Assembly (NCBI RefSeq): GCF_041381155.1
Contig: NC_091134.1
Coordinates: forward strand, 29,021,540 to 29,085,539
Length of the DNA: 64,000 nucleotides
Direction of reading: 5' to 3'
From: Argopecten irradians
Taxonomy: Eukaryota; Mollusca; Bivalvia; Pectinida; Pectinidae
Made by a program: the position numbers and the translations under genes
Part shown: positions 46,024 through 57,913 of the stretch, in pieces
How the letters are laid out: every line of letters begins with the position of its first letter
Position numbering within the stretch: the first letter of the stretch is position 1
Notes under the pieces: generated by a model
Seen by the model: only the letters and a program-made list of their open reading frames with translations
Database searches by the model: none
Told to the model about the DNA's origin: nothing

Positions 46024-46108
46024 AGGCCGCTTTACCTGCCTATATTATTAGAATTTTGTTTTCCTAATTAGGCAAAAAAAAAAAAATGAAAAAGCCTAAT
46101 AATATAGA
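46024..46108. repeat. Short inverted repeat
   Basis: CCTATATTATTAG and CCTAATTAGGC are mirrored by CTAATAATATAGATAGG across an A-run; it is followed by a 24-27 bp unit (ATTGTACATGGTCAATGGTTTA) present three times to 46183. Confidence 0.6.
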
Positions 46109-46199
46109 TAGGTTTAGCATTGTACATGGTCAATGGTTTAACATTGTACATGGTCAATGGTTTAACATTGCTCATGGTCAATGAAAGTTATTAGACAAT

Positions 46200-47900
46200 T
46201 TTTACGTTTACTATTTATCATATTATGGGTATAATACTTTTTCATGTATAAATAATTTATATTCGGCATAATGGTTAGTGACATGGTTAGGAAAAAGTAA
46301 CATACCACACTACATTGCACTGGCACTTGCACTGTCGAAGTACTATCCGATCGTGCAGGTTTTTTTTATATTTTCTAAATATGTTTATTTTCGGCATTGC
46401 TGGTATATACTGTATATTTTCAGTAGTTTGCTGGAGATTTTGAATTCCATGTTCATCGGATACTTCTCAGATCTTGCTTCCGGATTGATCTCCGGTTTGC
46501 ATCTAGTACGCTTTAAAAGTATATTTAGTTCAGATGTTAGACAGAGAAATCTTGATGAAATGCTTGCAGTTAGTTTCTCTGTGGGTTTTCATGTCTAAAT
46601 CAGATACACTGTTCCACTCACATTAGACATTACCATGTACATTCTTGAGCGTGATTTATTAGTGATTATATTACTGTACTTTACGATGGACAGAAACAAA
46701 GAACTATACGATGTACATGAATACTTCAGCTTTCATAGGGGTAAAGAAAATGATACACTTTTCATAAAGTGGTAAGGTTCTTCTTTGAAATGCATGTAAC
46801 ATTAATATGTATATCATTGCTATAAGTACCATCTTGGCATTTAATCGTTTTATTAGCCCAATGAACCTTTTCTAAATTAAAACAATAACTAGACGATCGT
46901 TCAACATGTTCGTATCATTTTAATAAAGATCTTACCCTTGCGTCCGTATATCATATTAGCTCATTTTTGTTCGTTTATTGTTTTTCATTCATCTTTGTTT
47001 TGTATCGTTCGGTTTATTATTTCCCACTGTTGAGGAGCTTACTAACTTGAATGAACATGTCTTTTAAGATCTTTACTGTTGTGGTCTCAAACCACTTTGT
47101 CTTGCTGATGATTGATGGTGGTTTTCGATGTAGTCCAGAATGTATAAGAATATTCATTTTAAAAAAAGGTTAGATTTAGTAGTTTCTATATTCATTTTCC
47201 AGTAATCAGGCACATTTGTAATGTCAGTGGGATTTGATTCTGTTTATGTTTTGCACTTATGACTTACCTGAATCTGTTAGTAAAACATTTTAAGAATTAA
47301 GTTTAATATACCTCTTTGTTAATGTTAGGGGCGTATATATTTATCAATAACACTTCTTTGTCATCCTTTTTCATATTCATAATAATGTATCTACCATCCA
47401 CATCTTTACATCAATGAGTTTCTTGTAAAAAATTACATCAATATAGCTTTCGTAGCAGATGAACATATTATCACGTTTCTTCTTATTGTTAAACCCGTTA
47501 TCATTACTTGATATAAATCGTAACATCATTATTATTATATATTTTTGTGTTTTTTATTTTGTATAAAACACATTATTTTTTCAAATTAAATTATCCTGTC
47601 AAAGTGAAATTGTTGAGCGAATTTGCAACCCAAATTTTGCTCCTATTCTTACTATAAATTATGCTGAATATATTTTCATTATGCATAATGAGATAGAACC
47701 GAAATTCGGTCGCAAATTTAACAGAAATAATGTGTTAAAACATTTCATTCCATTAATATTGTTAATACTAGATCTTTAAGATCCAAGTTAAAGTCTTTTA
47801 CATAATATATTGAGAGATACAATACATGTTCGTATCATACATACTGGATTAGTGTTTTTGGCTGTTTGCTTTCACTCTCTCTTGAGATAGATGACTCACT
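46200..47900. other. Intergenic, no recognised feature
   Basis: The 106-codon plus-strand ORF at 46278 is hydrophobic but has no family signature or splice context. Confidence 0.35.
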
Positions 47901-47949
47901 CCTGGATTTATTTTTCTCCCGAGCAGTGAGCGCCTCCAGTTTTGTTGTG

Positions 47950-48240
47950 TCATTCACACAGTCTAGGAATGTATCTACCATCATCTTTGCTCCTTTGGTG
48001 TTCACATAAGGCCGTCTTTGTCAAACAGTTTACCGTTGTGATCCCTTTATCTAGAAATTCTGTACCATTATCAATGAATTGGAATTCATGTTTTTGACAG
48101 ATCTTCTGAATTAAAGAATTTACAGTTTTTTTCCCGTTGATCTCCACTCTGTCCTGTAATGTTCCTCGGTAGGATGCTTTGTGGCTCGCAGTCTTGGATT
48201 TTTCCTATGGCTTATATTAACTATGTCGTGATTGTTTGTG
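47950..48240 (-). pseudogene. Possible LINE ORF1 (esterase-type C-terminus) fragment
   Basis: The minus-strand frame gives 'INGKKTVNSLIQKICQKHEF' and 'FQFIDN', resembling the end of the SGNH-like domain found in ORF1 or standalone ORFs of invertebrate retroelements ('IN..(L/I)...C....FEFIDN'). It is short and frameshifted from its upstream part. Confidence 0.35.
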
Positions 48241-48544
48241 TTTATGGCCACGCGTAAGGATGACAAAACAGTTACTCTAGTAAAGCAGTAGCCAAACGAG
48301 TAAAATGACAAAACACGTTGGCAAGTGCTTTTTACTAAAGCAGTTGCCATGACAATCACCACAAATATATGTACAACTACAGTTTAGTAAAGCAGTTGCC
48401 ATGTAGGCTGATATGGGCCATCGTAGATCTGAACCATCATATATAAGCATTCATATTCACACATTGTATGTTTTATGACAATTTGTGATGGTGAAAATTA
48501 CAAGATATACAACTTAAGGCTCTTGTATGACCGCATTTATAGTA

Positions 48545-49088
48545 TACATTCATTGCTTGGAGCCATATACAAACTTAAGGATATTTGGATGTTAGAAAAT
48601 GTGCAGCGAAGAGCTACTACGCTACTACATGGATTTAGAGGTCTTCTCTTTGGAGAGCAAAGTTAACATAATCAGCAATTAAACACAGAAGAACTAGAGG
48701 GTATTTAATAAACGGTTTTTTTTAAGATCTCGAAGAAAAGCTTTGACGAAAACGACACCTCAAACTTGTTTGTCTACGATACCAATGAAAGAACACGGGG
48801 ACATAATTCGAAGTTGTACAAGCAGCGTTGTAATTCAGAACTCAAGAAAAGAAAAAACTCGTTCACTTTTAGAGTAATTGATACCTGGAAAGGATTGCCA
48901 GATTCAGTCATGAACAAAGAAACAAGGAAAGAATTTGAAATCCTGCAGGACAACCTATTTTTATAAATTACATTTTTACTTTACCATTGACGTTATATGA
49001 TCTGTGTAATATGTCTTATCATATGGATAGAGAGGCTGTCAACATACGTTCATACATTTTCAGTTAAATTCAATTAAATTCAATTAAA
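48545..49088 (+). pseudogene. LINE 3' end: ORF2 C-terminus and simple-repeat tail
   Basis: Plus-strand frames give 'MLENVQRRATTLLHGFRGL' (thumb motif 'IE.(V/L)QRRAT(R/K)(L).(P)G(L)R.L') and, after frame breaks near 48664-48766, 'FVYDTNERTRGHNSKLYKQR' and 'FTFRVIDTWKGLPDSVMN', ending at 48966. The tail holds repeated TTAAATTCAA (49063-49088), as in CR1/L2-type 3' ends. Confidence 0.75.
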
Positions 49089-49099
49089 TGTCAAAATAA

Positions 49100-50270
49100 T
49101 CCAAGAAAAGGAATTTCAGTTTTTTTAAGTCTCGCCCCAAAATAGACCTTGTATTGTAAGATGCTAATCTTGCATTATATATTATATATCACATGAGATA
49201 TTATAGTTCTCTCTATAAAAGCCATCAATTTTCGCGAAAATGTTTAGTAATGATTAATCGACACGTACGTGTTAATGCATCAATTCTAAGAGGAATGATG
49301 TGGAACTAAAATTTTGTTTTAATATACATATATCAAGATATTAATCAGGAAATTAAAAAAGGAAGAACCTGTATTTTAACCAACAGTAATTTGCTTGAAA
49401 CCTTAAACGGAAACACATGACTTTGTATGAAAAAGACCACAGGAAAAGTATAACGTGTCATCGGAAGTGACGCGAGTGCATTTAGAATGTCTACATTGTA
49501 CATCCGAATAACTGTCTACAAAGGAATATGTTAAGTAGTTTTAATTAACATTTGATATGCAAATTGACACGGCTCTTTTTTTTCGCAGGAGTAAAATTAT
49601 TGAATGCTGTTATTAACAAATATCAAAGATCTATCGTATAACTAGGATATGTCATCTATATCATACAGCTAGCTATGATCCGTCATACTGTGTTGCTAGG
49701 ACCTATCATCTGCTGCTTTTGCGGTTTGTATCAAACTTGGTGTAAAATTCGACTATACAAATGAATGTCAAAGATAGATTAATGTTGTATGGTCTATGAC
49801 TTGCTGGTTTTTTTTTTTTTTTTTTTTTTTGTCAAACAAAAAGCATTTAGTGTTCTACACATATTTTCTGCTGCCTCATAACTTTAAACAATTAAATTTA
49901 ATATTGATTTCACAAAATTACACATTTAAAATAGCCCAAAAGTCTCCGAACTGTTCGATCTGTACGGGTATTGCCGATGTTGGTCATGTGATACGACTCG
50001 GGAGGTTCCGATATAAACAGTTATCGATCGCCGATGTCGGTCACGTGCTGCAACTCTGTTTTCCGATATAACCCGAAAGTTTTAAACATGACAATGGTCT
50101 ATGGCCGCTTTTAAAATACATGTCATTCCTTCCCTCTATCTGAATGCTACTAGGTATGTCGGTGCTTTTGTGGATCTGAATCATCAGATATATGCATCCT
50201 TATTCACACATTGTACAGTTAGAGTAAAGAAATACATGAAATACAGCTTTAAGATAATATGATGGTACAT
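49100..50270. other. Intergenic, no recognised feature apart from a poly-T run
   Basis: There is a poly-T tract at 49808-49829. Two copies of 'ATCGCCGATGTCGGTCA.GTG'-like sequence lie at 49973 and 50027. No gene was recognised. Confidence 0.35.
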
Positions 50271-50278
50271 GTACTTAT

Positions 50279-50464
50279 TCACGTACCACGTGATACCCGA
50301 TAACGTTTGTGCGGGACTAGTATCTCCAGTGGTGATGGAACGTAACTCTTTGTAATCTTCCTGCTGAAATGACGTTATCCCGCGATAACGTCATTTGACG
50401 TCATTCCATTACCAATAGAAACAATAGTCCCGCTCAAACGTTATCGGGTATCACGTGGTACGTG
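50279..50464. mobile_element. Palindromic MITE, copy 1
   Basis: The inverted ends are CACGTACCACGTGATACCCG and its mirror; the arms continue through GATAACGTTTGTGCGGGACT. The core has TGACGTCATTCC and ATGACGTTATC. A second copy in the opposite orientation is at 59207-59388. Confidence 0.8.
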
Positions 50465-50479
50465 GATGAGTCCCATTCA

Positions 50480-51180
50480 TTGAGAATAAGACAAAAATTT
50501 GATTGACGAAAATCACAAAATGTATTAAGTCCATTAGCCCTCGGTCATTATCTGTAATTTTACAAGGGCTATATAACACCATATGGACCTAAAACAAATG
50601 TCCTTAGTTTTTATATTAGATATGCCGTTTCTTTAACAAATGTCAAAAACAATCTCCAATGGGCATATTAAATACAAGAAAAAACATTGGTCAAATAACA
50701 CCACCCTGAAGAATGCAGCATTTGGACAATGAAAAATTGGAAACACCGAATTGATATGCAATATACATGTATAGAAAGTCACGTGACGATGTGTTAGCCA
50801 ATGAATATAGTGGAGAATCAGAGCATATTCAATTTTTGTATATGCTTTATTTCGTTTTTTTAAACCCGAAACATACAAAAATACAACATGTATATTGTCG
50901 TTGTTATACAAAATTATCAATGGAGGGATACTGACTTAATGGCACATGCACAATTATGATTTCTTTACATTAACAGAAGCTATGATTACATTTATACTTC
51001 TACATTTCGATTACATTCTGAACTGTTATGCTATATATTCTAAAATACAATGTAGCGTTTACTGGATTCAGTAGTTTGGGTATGGTCCTTTCATCAAATA
51101 AAAGGGATATATTTGATCATATGTCTATACAAAAGCTAATATTATTTCATTAAATATATCAATATATGTACATCAAACAA
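50480..51180. other. Intergenic, no recognised feature
   Basis: AT-rich; the 95-codon minus-strand ORF at 50633 shows no family signature. Confidence 0.35.
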
Positions 51181-51192
51181 AATATTACTTAA

Positions 51193-51776
51193 ACAAGAGA
51201 CTCAGAAGGCTTGTATCGCTCACCTTGGTTATTTCAGCATGACAAGCTTTTGTTTGTTTGATTGTTTGTTTGTTTTAATATCCACGTCATTGTAAAGCCA
51301 GATTCATTTAAGAACGTGCCAGATTTGATGGTGGAGGAAAACCGGAGAAAAATCACAATTCTCAAAGATGCTACATACAAAATAAGGGCATTCTCAATAT
51401 TCAAATAATAAGTAGTTTATAGCAATATAAACAAACTGGCCTATTTCTGCACCGCCCCACAAGCCTCATGACCAGCTCGCCCCGCCCATTTGTACAATTT
51501 TGAATTCCCACCCAATAAAGATACTAAATACAAGGAGACGAGCAATATATATTGGTAATTTTCAGAGAAGATGTCGTTTGTAGCAATATCATCAATTGAC
51601 TATTTTGTCCTTGCAATGAGGCCCCAGAGGAGTTAAACCTACCAATTCATGTGTTTAAAATGTGTTTAAATTTCAATCAGCGGTTTTCATGAAGGAGTCA
51701 ATTTTGTAAATTGCTGACGAACGACGAATATCGGACAACGGACGCCACGGTATGGTATAAGCTAACCAGTTCATTC
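51193..51776. mobile_element. Interspersed element ('TGTATCGCTCACC' family) with a SINE piece inside
   Basis: The head 'ACAAGAGACTCAGAAGGC' then 'TTGTATCGCTCACCTTGG', and the tail 'CGGACAACGGACGCCACGG' then 'TATGGTATAAGCTAACCAG', match the element at 14808. At 51275-51360 'AAGCCAGATTCATTTAAGAA' and 'GGTGGAGGAAAACCGG' resemble the SINE core, suggesting nesting. It lies just 3' of profilin. Confidence 0.6.
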
Positions 51777-51925
51777 AAACTAGACGAGCAAATAAAACAA
51801 AGAATGAAAATTACATGAATTTGCTGAAATAGTCAACGTTTGGATACATTTTGCTCTTTTCGTCCACCAACAGATAGGATGTGTGTGATAATAGACAAAC
51901 TTTGTTGGGAGAATCTGTACGTCAA

Positions 51926-52369
51926 CTATGATGTTTCCTGATGTTCATCGAGGTAATCTCCGACAAAGCCAACTCGGACCATGTTTTCTCTTGCAGCATC
52001 AGCACCAAGCTTGGACATGCGTAAGATAATACAATTGTGTGCTCTGTATACACAAAGGGGTGTTTTTTCCTTCTGTGTGAGGTCTTTGTCTACCTTTTTC
52101 CTTTGTAGACAAATCATTTTCTCTTCATTCTTAACATAAGTATATTTAATTCCATTTAACTCGAAGCCTGTCTGTTGAACCGCCTCTAGCTCCTTCCCTC
52201 CCGTTGTAATGATCACTCCTAGTTTTGCAATCTGTTCCTTGGGAAAGGAAAGTGCTTCAGGGTGCTCCGCATAGGGTACTCCATCTGTGTTATATATCCC
52301 AGCAATGTAGGAGTCGTCTTGTCCGTCTATTCCTTTCAATGATGTCTGAACATATGCCTTCCAACTCAT
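51926..52369 (-). CDS. PFN: Profilin
   Basis: Profilin binds actin monomers, poly-proline proteins and phosphoinositides in the cytoplasm and feeds actin to growing filaments. The 147-residue frame starts MSWKAYV; W3 and Y6 are the conserved N-terminal poly-proline-binding aromatics. It then shows 'YIAGIYNTDGVPYA', 'GVIITTGGKELEAVQQTG', 'TYVKNEEKMICLQRKK' and the C-terminal helix 'VGFVGDYLDEH'. The protein is slightly longer than the usual 125-140 residues, with extra charged residues near 95-103. The CDS lies in one exon; a CTCTACAG acceptor sits one base before the ATG, so an upstream noncoding exon is expected. The in-frame ATG five codons further upstream lies in the intron, so MSW is the start. 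Confidence 0.9.
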   Translation of the reverse strand: MSWKAYVQTSLKGIDGQDDSYIAGIYNTDGVPYAEHPEALSFPKEQIAKLGVIITTGGKELEAVQQTGFELNGIKYTYVKNEEKMICLQRKKVDKDLTQKEKTPLCVYRAHNCIILRMSKLGADAARENMVRVGFVGDYLDEHQETS

Positions 52370-52666
52370 TCTGTAGAGACACACACATTTGAATTTTTTT
52401 TTTCTTAATTGACTATGAAAATTCTCAATTTTAAATGTCTCCTTTTAATATCATGTTGGACGTCTCTTGTTTTAATTTACTGGTCCATGTAAATTCATAA
52501 AAATGGCCAATATCTCATAATTGAGTATTAATCATACATTGTTTATATGTATATATTATATTCTTACATAAACCACATTATTTGGCGATGTGTAAACATA
52601 GTTTGATACCATTTCCTAGTACACTGATATAAGCTACCATGGCCACTATGTAAAGCAGTTCTTCAA

Positions 52667-52730
52667 CAAAACTACGGGGAAAGTATAACAAAACTACGGG
52701 GAAAGTATAACAAAACTACGGGGAAAGTAG
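52667..52730. repeat. 22-bp unit repeated three times in the profilin intron
   Basis: 'CAAAACTACGGGGAAAGTAT' occurs three times head to tail. Confidence 0.9.
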
Positions 52731-53110
52731 AAGAAAAAAAATATAGATAATAATGAAGCTAATTACAAAACAAAGAGAACAAAAAATATAGATTGTAAAG
52801 AAACTCATTATAAAACAGAGAAGAATAAAAAAAAATATAGATTGTAAGGAAACTCATTATAAAAAAAGAGAATGAAATAAACTATAGATTGTAAGGAAAC
52901 TCATTATAAAACAATGGAAACAAATTCAACTAAAATTGTATAGATTGTAAGAAAACTCATTATAAAACAAAGGGAACAAAATGAAATATGAAAATATAAG
53001 GAAACTTATTATATAACAAAGAGAATAAAAAAAGATAGATTGTAAGGAAATTTATTATAAAACAAAGGGAACAAAATAAACTATAGATTGTAAGGAAACT
53101 CATTATAAAG
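52731..53110. repeat. ~57-bp minisatellite in the profilin intron
   Basis: About seven units share 'ATAGATTGTAAGGAAACTCA' and 'TTATAAAACAAAGAGAAC'. A stray copy lies at 53440-53472. Confidence 0.85.
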
Positions 53111-53627
53111 CAAAATCTTAAAATCATTTAATTTACATTTCTATTGGTTAGATATTAAGGGTTATTTTTCCATAGATCAAAAGAATTGTATATCAAGCAT
53201 TATGACGTCATACATACAGAACAGTTTCGCGGGACAATGTAAAAGCGACACAGACATTGGTCAAACTGAATTATTAGATAAGATATCAATGTGCCACACT
53301 TAATGTGTTTATTGTGTAAAAGTGAGTAAATCACGGAAGTTCATGCCTAACTAGTACCTGATCGAGTTATTATATTTTGGGTTTATGAAAAAATATACAA
53401 AAAAAACCTCAAGATATTGGGAATAATGCTTAAATAGACTTTAGATTGTTAGGAAACTCATTATAAAACATAACAGGTATTTAGACATACTTAAACGCTG
53501 GTCATATAACAGGCATCACAAAGAAAAAAGTTAAACCCGTAAAAAAATATAGTGTATGGATGCATGTCTGAAATGTTTTAACCAATGCACGGAAGAAGTT
53601 TTATGTACAACTCAGCAGTCAGCTTAC

Positions 53628-53825
53628 CTTGTTAACGAGGTGTAGATATAGACCGATGCCAAACTTAAACCGTCGCCGATAGGTAAGGATACTGAAGACC
53701 AGACAGTTCGAAGTTGCAATATAATCGGATATGCAGGAAGAGAATATCTACCGGTAACCGGATATCGCCATACGCGACTGACAGGCAGAATGTGTTGTGA
53801 CGGAAATTGAAGTTGACTGAGCATA
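53628..53825 (-). other. PFN: Probable 5' UTR exon of profilin
   Basis: AACAAG followed by GTAAGCT at 53627 is a strong donor facing the acceptor next to the profilin ATG, giving a 1.26-kb intron (52371-53627). The exon's upstream limit is inferred from a TATA-like box about 30 bp further on. Confidence 0.5.
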
Positions 53826-53852
53826 CTTAAGAACTTTTACTTAAGTCAATCG

Positions 53853-53860
53853 TTTATAAA
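53853..53860 (-). promoter_or_regulatory. TATA-like box of profilin
   Basis: TTTATAAA lies about 30 bp upstream of a TGCTCAGTC segment that resembles an initiator, on the minus strand ahead of the inferred profilin 5' UTR exon. Confidence 0.35.
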
Positions 53861-53869
53861 TCGAAATTA

Positions 53870-55080
53870 TTCATATCAGAAAAAAAGACCGAAGTGTTTG
53901 TATGCATATATACACAGCTAGACATCTGTACATTTGAAAACATATATATGAATCGTGAAGACGGGAAAAATCTGTGCGAACATTGCGAACATATATAAGA
54001 AATAATTACGGGGAAGAGGCAACGGGTCGCCAGCAAGTAAGACAGAAAAACTCTTTCAAAAGTAATCAATTCATCTAAAAGAAAATTATCAAATATCATA
54101 TCATTTCATTGGCAAAGAGACTAAAGTTTTGTCCAACTCCTATTAAATGCAATAATGAATAACTTTAAAATTTTGTATAAACAAACTTAGACTTTGTGAT
54201 AAATTTGCGTAAGAAGGCAAAAGCTGAATAATTGAAACAGCTAATTTAGTTTATAACAAATCCGAATATAAATCCCCCCAAAAATTCAGATAGATATTTA
54301 GAAGATGTTATTGATAGTTTGAAGGAGAATTTTTTGCTTACAGATACCCGGGGGTTAGGACATTCTGATCATATGACATATGATTAAGGTCAGGTCGGAG
54401 TCCTTTGAGAGTTATGAGTGGGGAGGGGGGTTTAAACAGGAGAGTCAATTTTCTGTTTGGTCCAGTTTTGTTAGAACCAAATGATATTTTTGAATGATTT
54501 TTCATGAATTTTAATGCATTGTTATGTTGAAAATAAAGCAAATTGTAAACTATAACTTATTGTTGAAAAATAGGTCACAGTGGACCAAATTGGCCTAATT
54601 TCATTGCGCGCCCTTCGCGGATTATCTTGGTATGTAAAACTGTCATGGCGGCGTAAGGGGTCATCGGGACCTTACACTGAAATCGGCATTGAGATTCACT
54701 AATTGGCACATTCTGATTTATTCTCATCCAGTACGAACATTCAAACAGAAGAAAAAGTTCTTCACCACAAGAAGTGTGAGATATGGCTTGAACTATGAGG
54801 CAATGGCATTTGCTAAATATGTAGAAAAGAAACCATAAAATAAATTCTAAACAAATATTGACATGTTCTAGTTAATAACTCTGATGTTGACCCTGTAGTA
54901 TTGAAATGTAAGACACTTATAGCAAGGTGAGGTATATGTCCAATTATTATTGAATACAGTACATACAGTGTTTAAAATGATTTGCAATTTACCGTAAAGG
55001 CAAACATGAATTGTAAAACTAAGTGTGTGATAATGCTATAATTTGTTCTCTGTATGGTGAATGTTACATCGGTCGAACTT
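53870..55080. other. Upstream of profilin, no recognised gene
   Basis: No repeat units or conserved frames were recognised; short minus-strand ORFs at 53854 and 54338 look like chance. Confidence 0.35.
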
Positions 55081-55098
55081 GTAATGAACTAAGAATAC

Positions 55099-55852
55099 GC
55101 ATGACTGTTTATAGACAGTATCAGTTATTGCGTTTGAAATGTGAATAGACTGTGTGCGAGAGTGAGTGAGAGTGTGTGTCTAATTTTATTAGCATGACTG
55201 TTTATCGAAAGTTTATGCAGTTATTGCTTTTGAAATGTGAATAGACTGTGTGCGAGAGTGAGTGAGAGTGTGTGTCTAATTTTATTAGCATGACTGTTTA
55301 TAGAAAGTTTATGCAGTTATTGCTTTTGAAATGTGAATAGACTGTGTGCGAGAATGGGTTATAGTGAGTTTAATTTTATTATCATGACTCTTTATTGATA
55401 GTACATGCAGGTATTGCTTTTGAAATGTGGATAGACTGTGTGCAAGAATGAGTGATAGTGTGTGTTTCATTTTATTAGCATGACTCTTTATTGACAGTAT
55501 ATGCAGTTATTGCTTTTGAAATGTGAATTGACTGTGTGCGAGAATGAGTTATAGTGAGTTTCATTTTATTAGCATGACTCTTTATTGACAGTATATGCAG
55601 TTATTGCTTTTGAAATGTGAATTGACTGTGTGCGAGAATGAGTTATAGTGAGTTTAATTTTATTATCATGACTCTTTATTGACAGTATATGCAGTTATTG
55701 CTTTTGAAATGTGAATTGACTGTGTGCAAGAATGAGTTATAGTGAGTTTAATTTTATTATCATGACTCTTTATTGACAGTATATGCAGTTATTGCTTTTG
55801 AAATGTGAATTGACTGTGTGCAAGAATGAGTGATAGTGTGTGTTTAATGTTC
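55099..55852. repeat. 93-96 bp tandem repeat, eight units
   Basis: Unit starts fall at 55099, 55192, 55288, 55382, 55478, 55572, 55666 and 55760; each holds 'TTATTGCTTTTGAAATGTGA' and 'GACTGTGTGC'. The last unit runs straight into the SINE end. Confidence 0.9.
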
Positions 55853-56034
55853 TATTGACAGCCAGGGTCATGTAACGACGAGCCAGGTTTGTTTATTGGG
55901 AGAGCCAGATAACCCGGAGAAAAACCACCGATCAGCTGTCAGTACCTGACCTTGGATTCGAACTCGGGACTCAAAGGTGGAGGTCTTGTTGTAATCTGTC
56001 GGGACTTCATAACCACACTGCCACCGCGGCCTCC
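55853..56034 (-). mobile_element. tRNA-derived SINE
   Basis: Read on the minus strand it starts GGAGGCCGCGGTGGCAGTGT, with an A-box-like TGGCAGTGTGGTTA and a B box GAGTTCGAATCC about 60 nt later. A conserved body follows ('GTTTTTCTCCGGGTTATCTG', 'CATGACCCTGGCTGTCAATA'). The A and B boxes are internal RNA polymerase III promoter elements. Fragments of the same SINE are at 33555 and inside 51275-51360. Confidence 0.75.
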
Positions 56035-56039
56035 AATGT

Positions 56040-57620
56040 CTATTGGGTGAGAGTCGCTACATCATGTATGTTGTATAATAAATGTTTATAGTATGGAATG
56101 TCAGTGGTAGGAATGACAGACAATTTATGTCCCCTTGTTATATACAATTCTGTTGCAAAATGTAATTTAAACGGAAGAATTTAGACAATAACCGTAAAAT
56201 TAGAATGGAATTGTAAGCGTGTCACTAGATTATTCACTGTGTATGACCAACAAAAACTCTGTAACGACATCGATGATTTGTAAGTTATTGTTTTATTGTA
56301 TTTAGTCCTCCTAAAGTGAACTCTAGCTGAACGAGCACGTAATGGAAAGCATGTGCATTGTTTACGAACATGCCTCATGGATTGCAATTCAACTCTATGT
56401 GATAAATATACACAGTGCTCCCCTTAATGTGTGAAATGCACGAAGTCCTTGTAAAAGAAGTAGACTCCGGCTGATGCTATTATTAGGTGAAGATAGGCTT
56501 TCCGTTTATTTCATTTTGCAACGGCAGTGCACAAGGCTCGTAAAAGATGCCGCATGTGAACGCTTTCCCAGTAATTTGAAACCAGAACAGACACATATAT
56601 TTAGTTTAATGTGATGTGTTTGCCGTTCTATTTCGCTGGTCAACTCGACCCCTGGGAATTCTCTATGACGATTTAAAATCATCATTGTTCAATGGGCACG
56701 AATGCTTGGATCTGTGTCTATCGACATTCCCCAAAGTAATCTAATATCAAATATATTGATTAATAGTTCATAGGCATTGAACGTGACTAGTATGTGTATC
56801 AGAAAAACTACCCATGCGGAAACACTCTAGAGTTCTGTTCTGATTCATTTTACTTTTACTTATATTTTTTCTGATACCAAGCTTCCTGTGCCTAAGATAA
56901 AATCACAGCAAATATCATTTTCAGCAGAAACATTTAGAATGAGATTAAAGATACACCAAACTTAACTTTGATGTTCAATAGATTCATTGATCTTTCATCA
57001 ATTTTGTTTCGAAAACCTGAATATTCCATTTTCAATTAGTCTCATAATAAGCCTAATATGCGTCAGGATTCCCGACTGTTGTGTCAAATAACTGCCTTTA
57101 CTAGATTTGATTTTAACTTTAAAATATTTAGGCATAGTGTGTAGGTTGTACTAGTGTGATAAAATGTTTGTAAAGGTGTTCTGTTCATATTAGATCTTCT
57201 GAAACGAATCTCCAATTTGGAGTGATTTTATCTCATGAAAATAACACCCATATGTAATGTATAAGAAATGCGTATAGTTTGTAAAGTACAAAATAATTTG
57301 TTATTAATCTGGTGGACCAACAGTTTACTAGAAACTTATGTTTGAATGTAGCTTTACAAAGCAGTGAACTTTTTTTTCTCGGAATCATAATCAAACCAAA
57401 GGAGGGTCCATTACATTTTATTTAGTGGTCTCAAAAGCATTATACATTGTATTTTACAAACACGTCATACATCAACAATGTACACTTAAAGTCCCAATAT
57501 ACGTATCATACAGACATTTATCATGATTCAGAAAAATGTTGAAATAAGACTAAATCGATCAGTGTAAATATGGACGGTAACGTTCAGAGTCTATGATAAA
57601 AATAATCAAACAAATTGAAA
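56040..57620. other. Intergenic, no recognised feature
   Basis: No conserved frame or repeat was recognised. Confidence 0.35.
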
Positions 57621-57628
57621 TAACTTAA

Positions 57629-57909
57629 GTCGGTCCCACACTTTACTCTCGCGCTTCATGTTGAATTTGCCTCTGTTCAGCTGGCATTCATTTTGGCTAT
57701 AAATGCCAACTAAAAGACGTTCAATGCTTATATTTACATTTGGTTATAATTGTATGACGAAATCCCAAGGGGTTTTCCATCTGTAATAAATTCATCATTA
57801 GTTATCGTCAATGATGGAACAGCCCTTTGGACAGCCGTTTCCTGTGATCGCTGGCACGACAATGGGAATCATTCACGCCAATTATGTCATTTTAACAACG
57901 ATATAAGCC
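57629..57909. repeat. 281-bp direct repeat, copy 1, bounded by TTAA
   Basis: TTAA lies at 57625-57628 and 57910-57913. It begins GTCGGTCCCACACTTTACTC and ends AACAACGATATAAGCC. It is nearly identical to 58893-59181, 1264 bp downstream. A 94-codon ORF starting at 57750 extends past its end and has no family signature. Confidence 0.8.
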
Positions 57910-57913
57910 TTAA

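Noticed and set aside
46278..46598. 106-codon plus-strand ORF with hydrophobic stretches
   Set aside because: No family signature, no splice or promoter context; AT-rich DNA yields such frames by chance.
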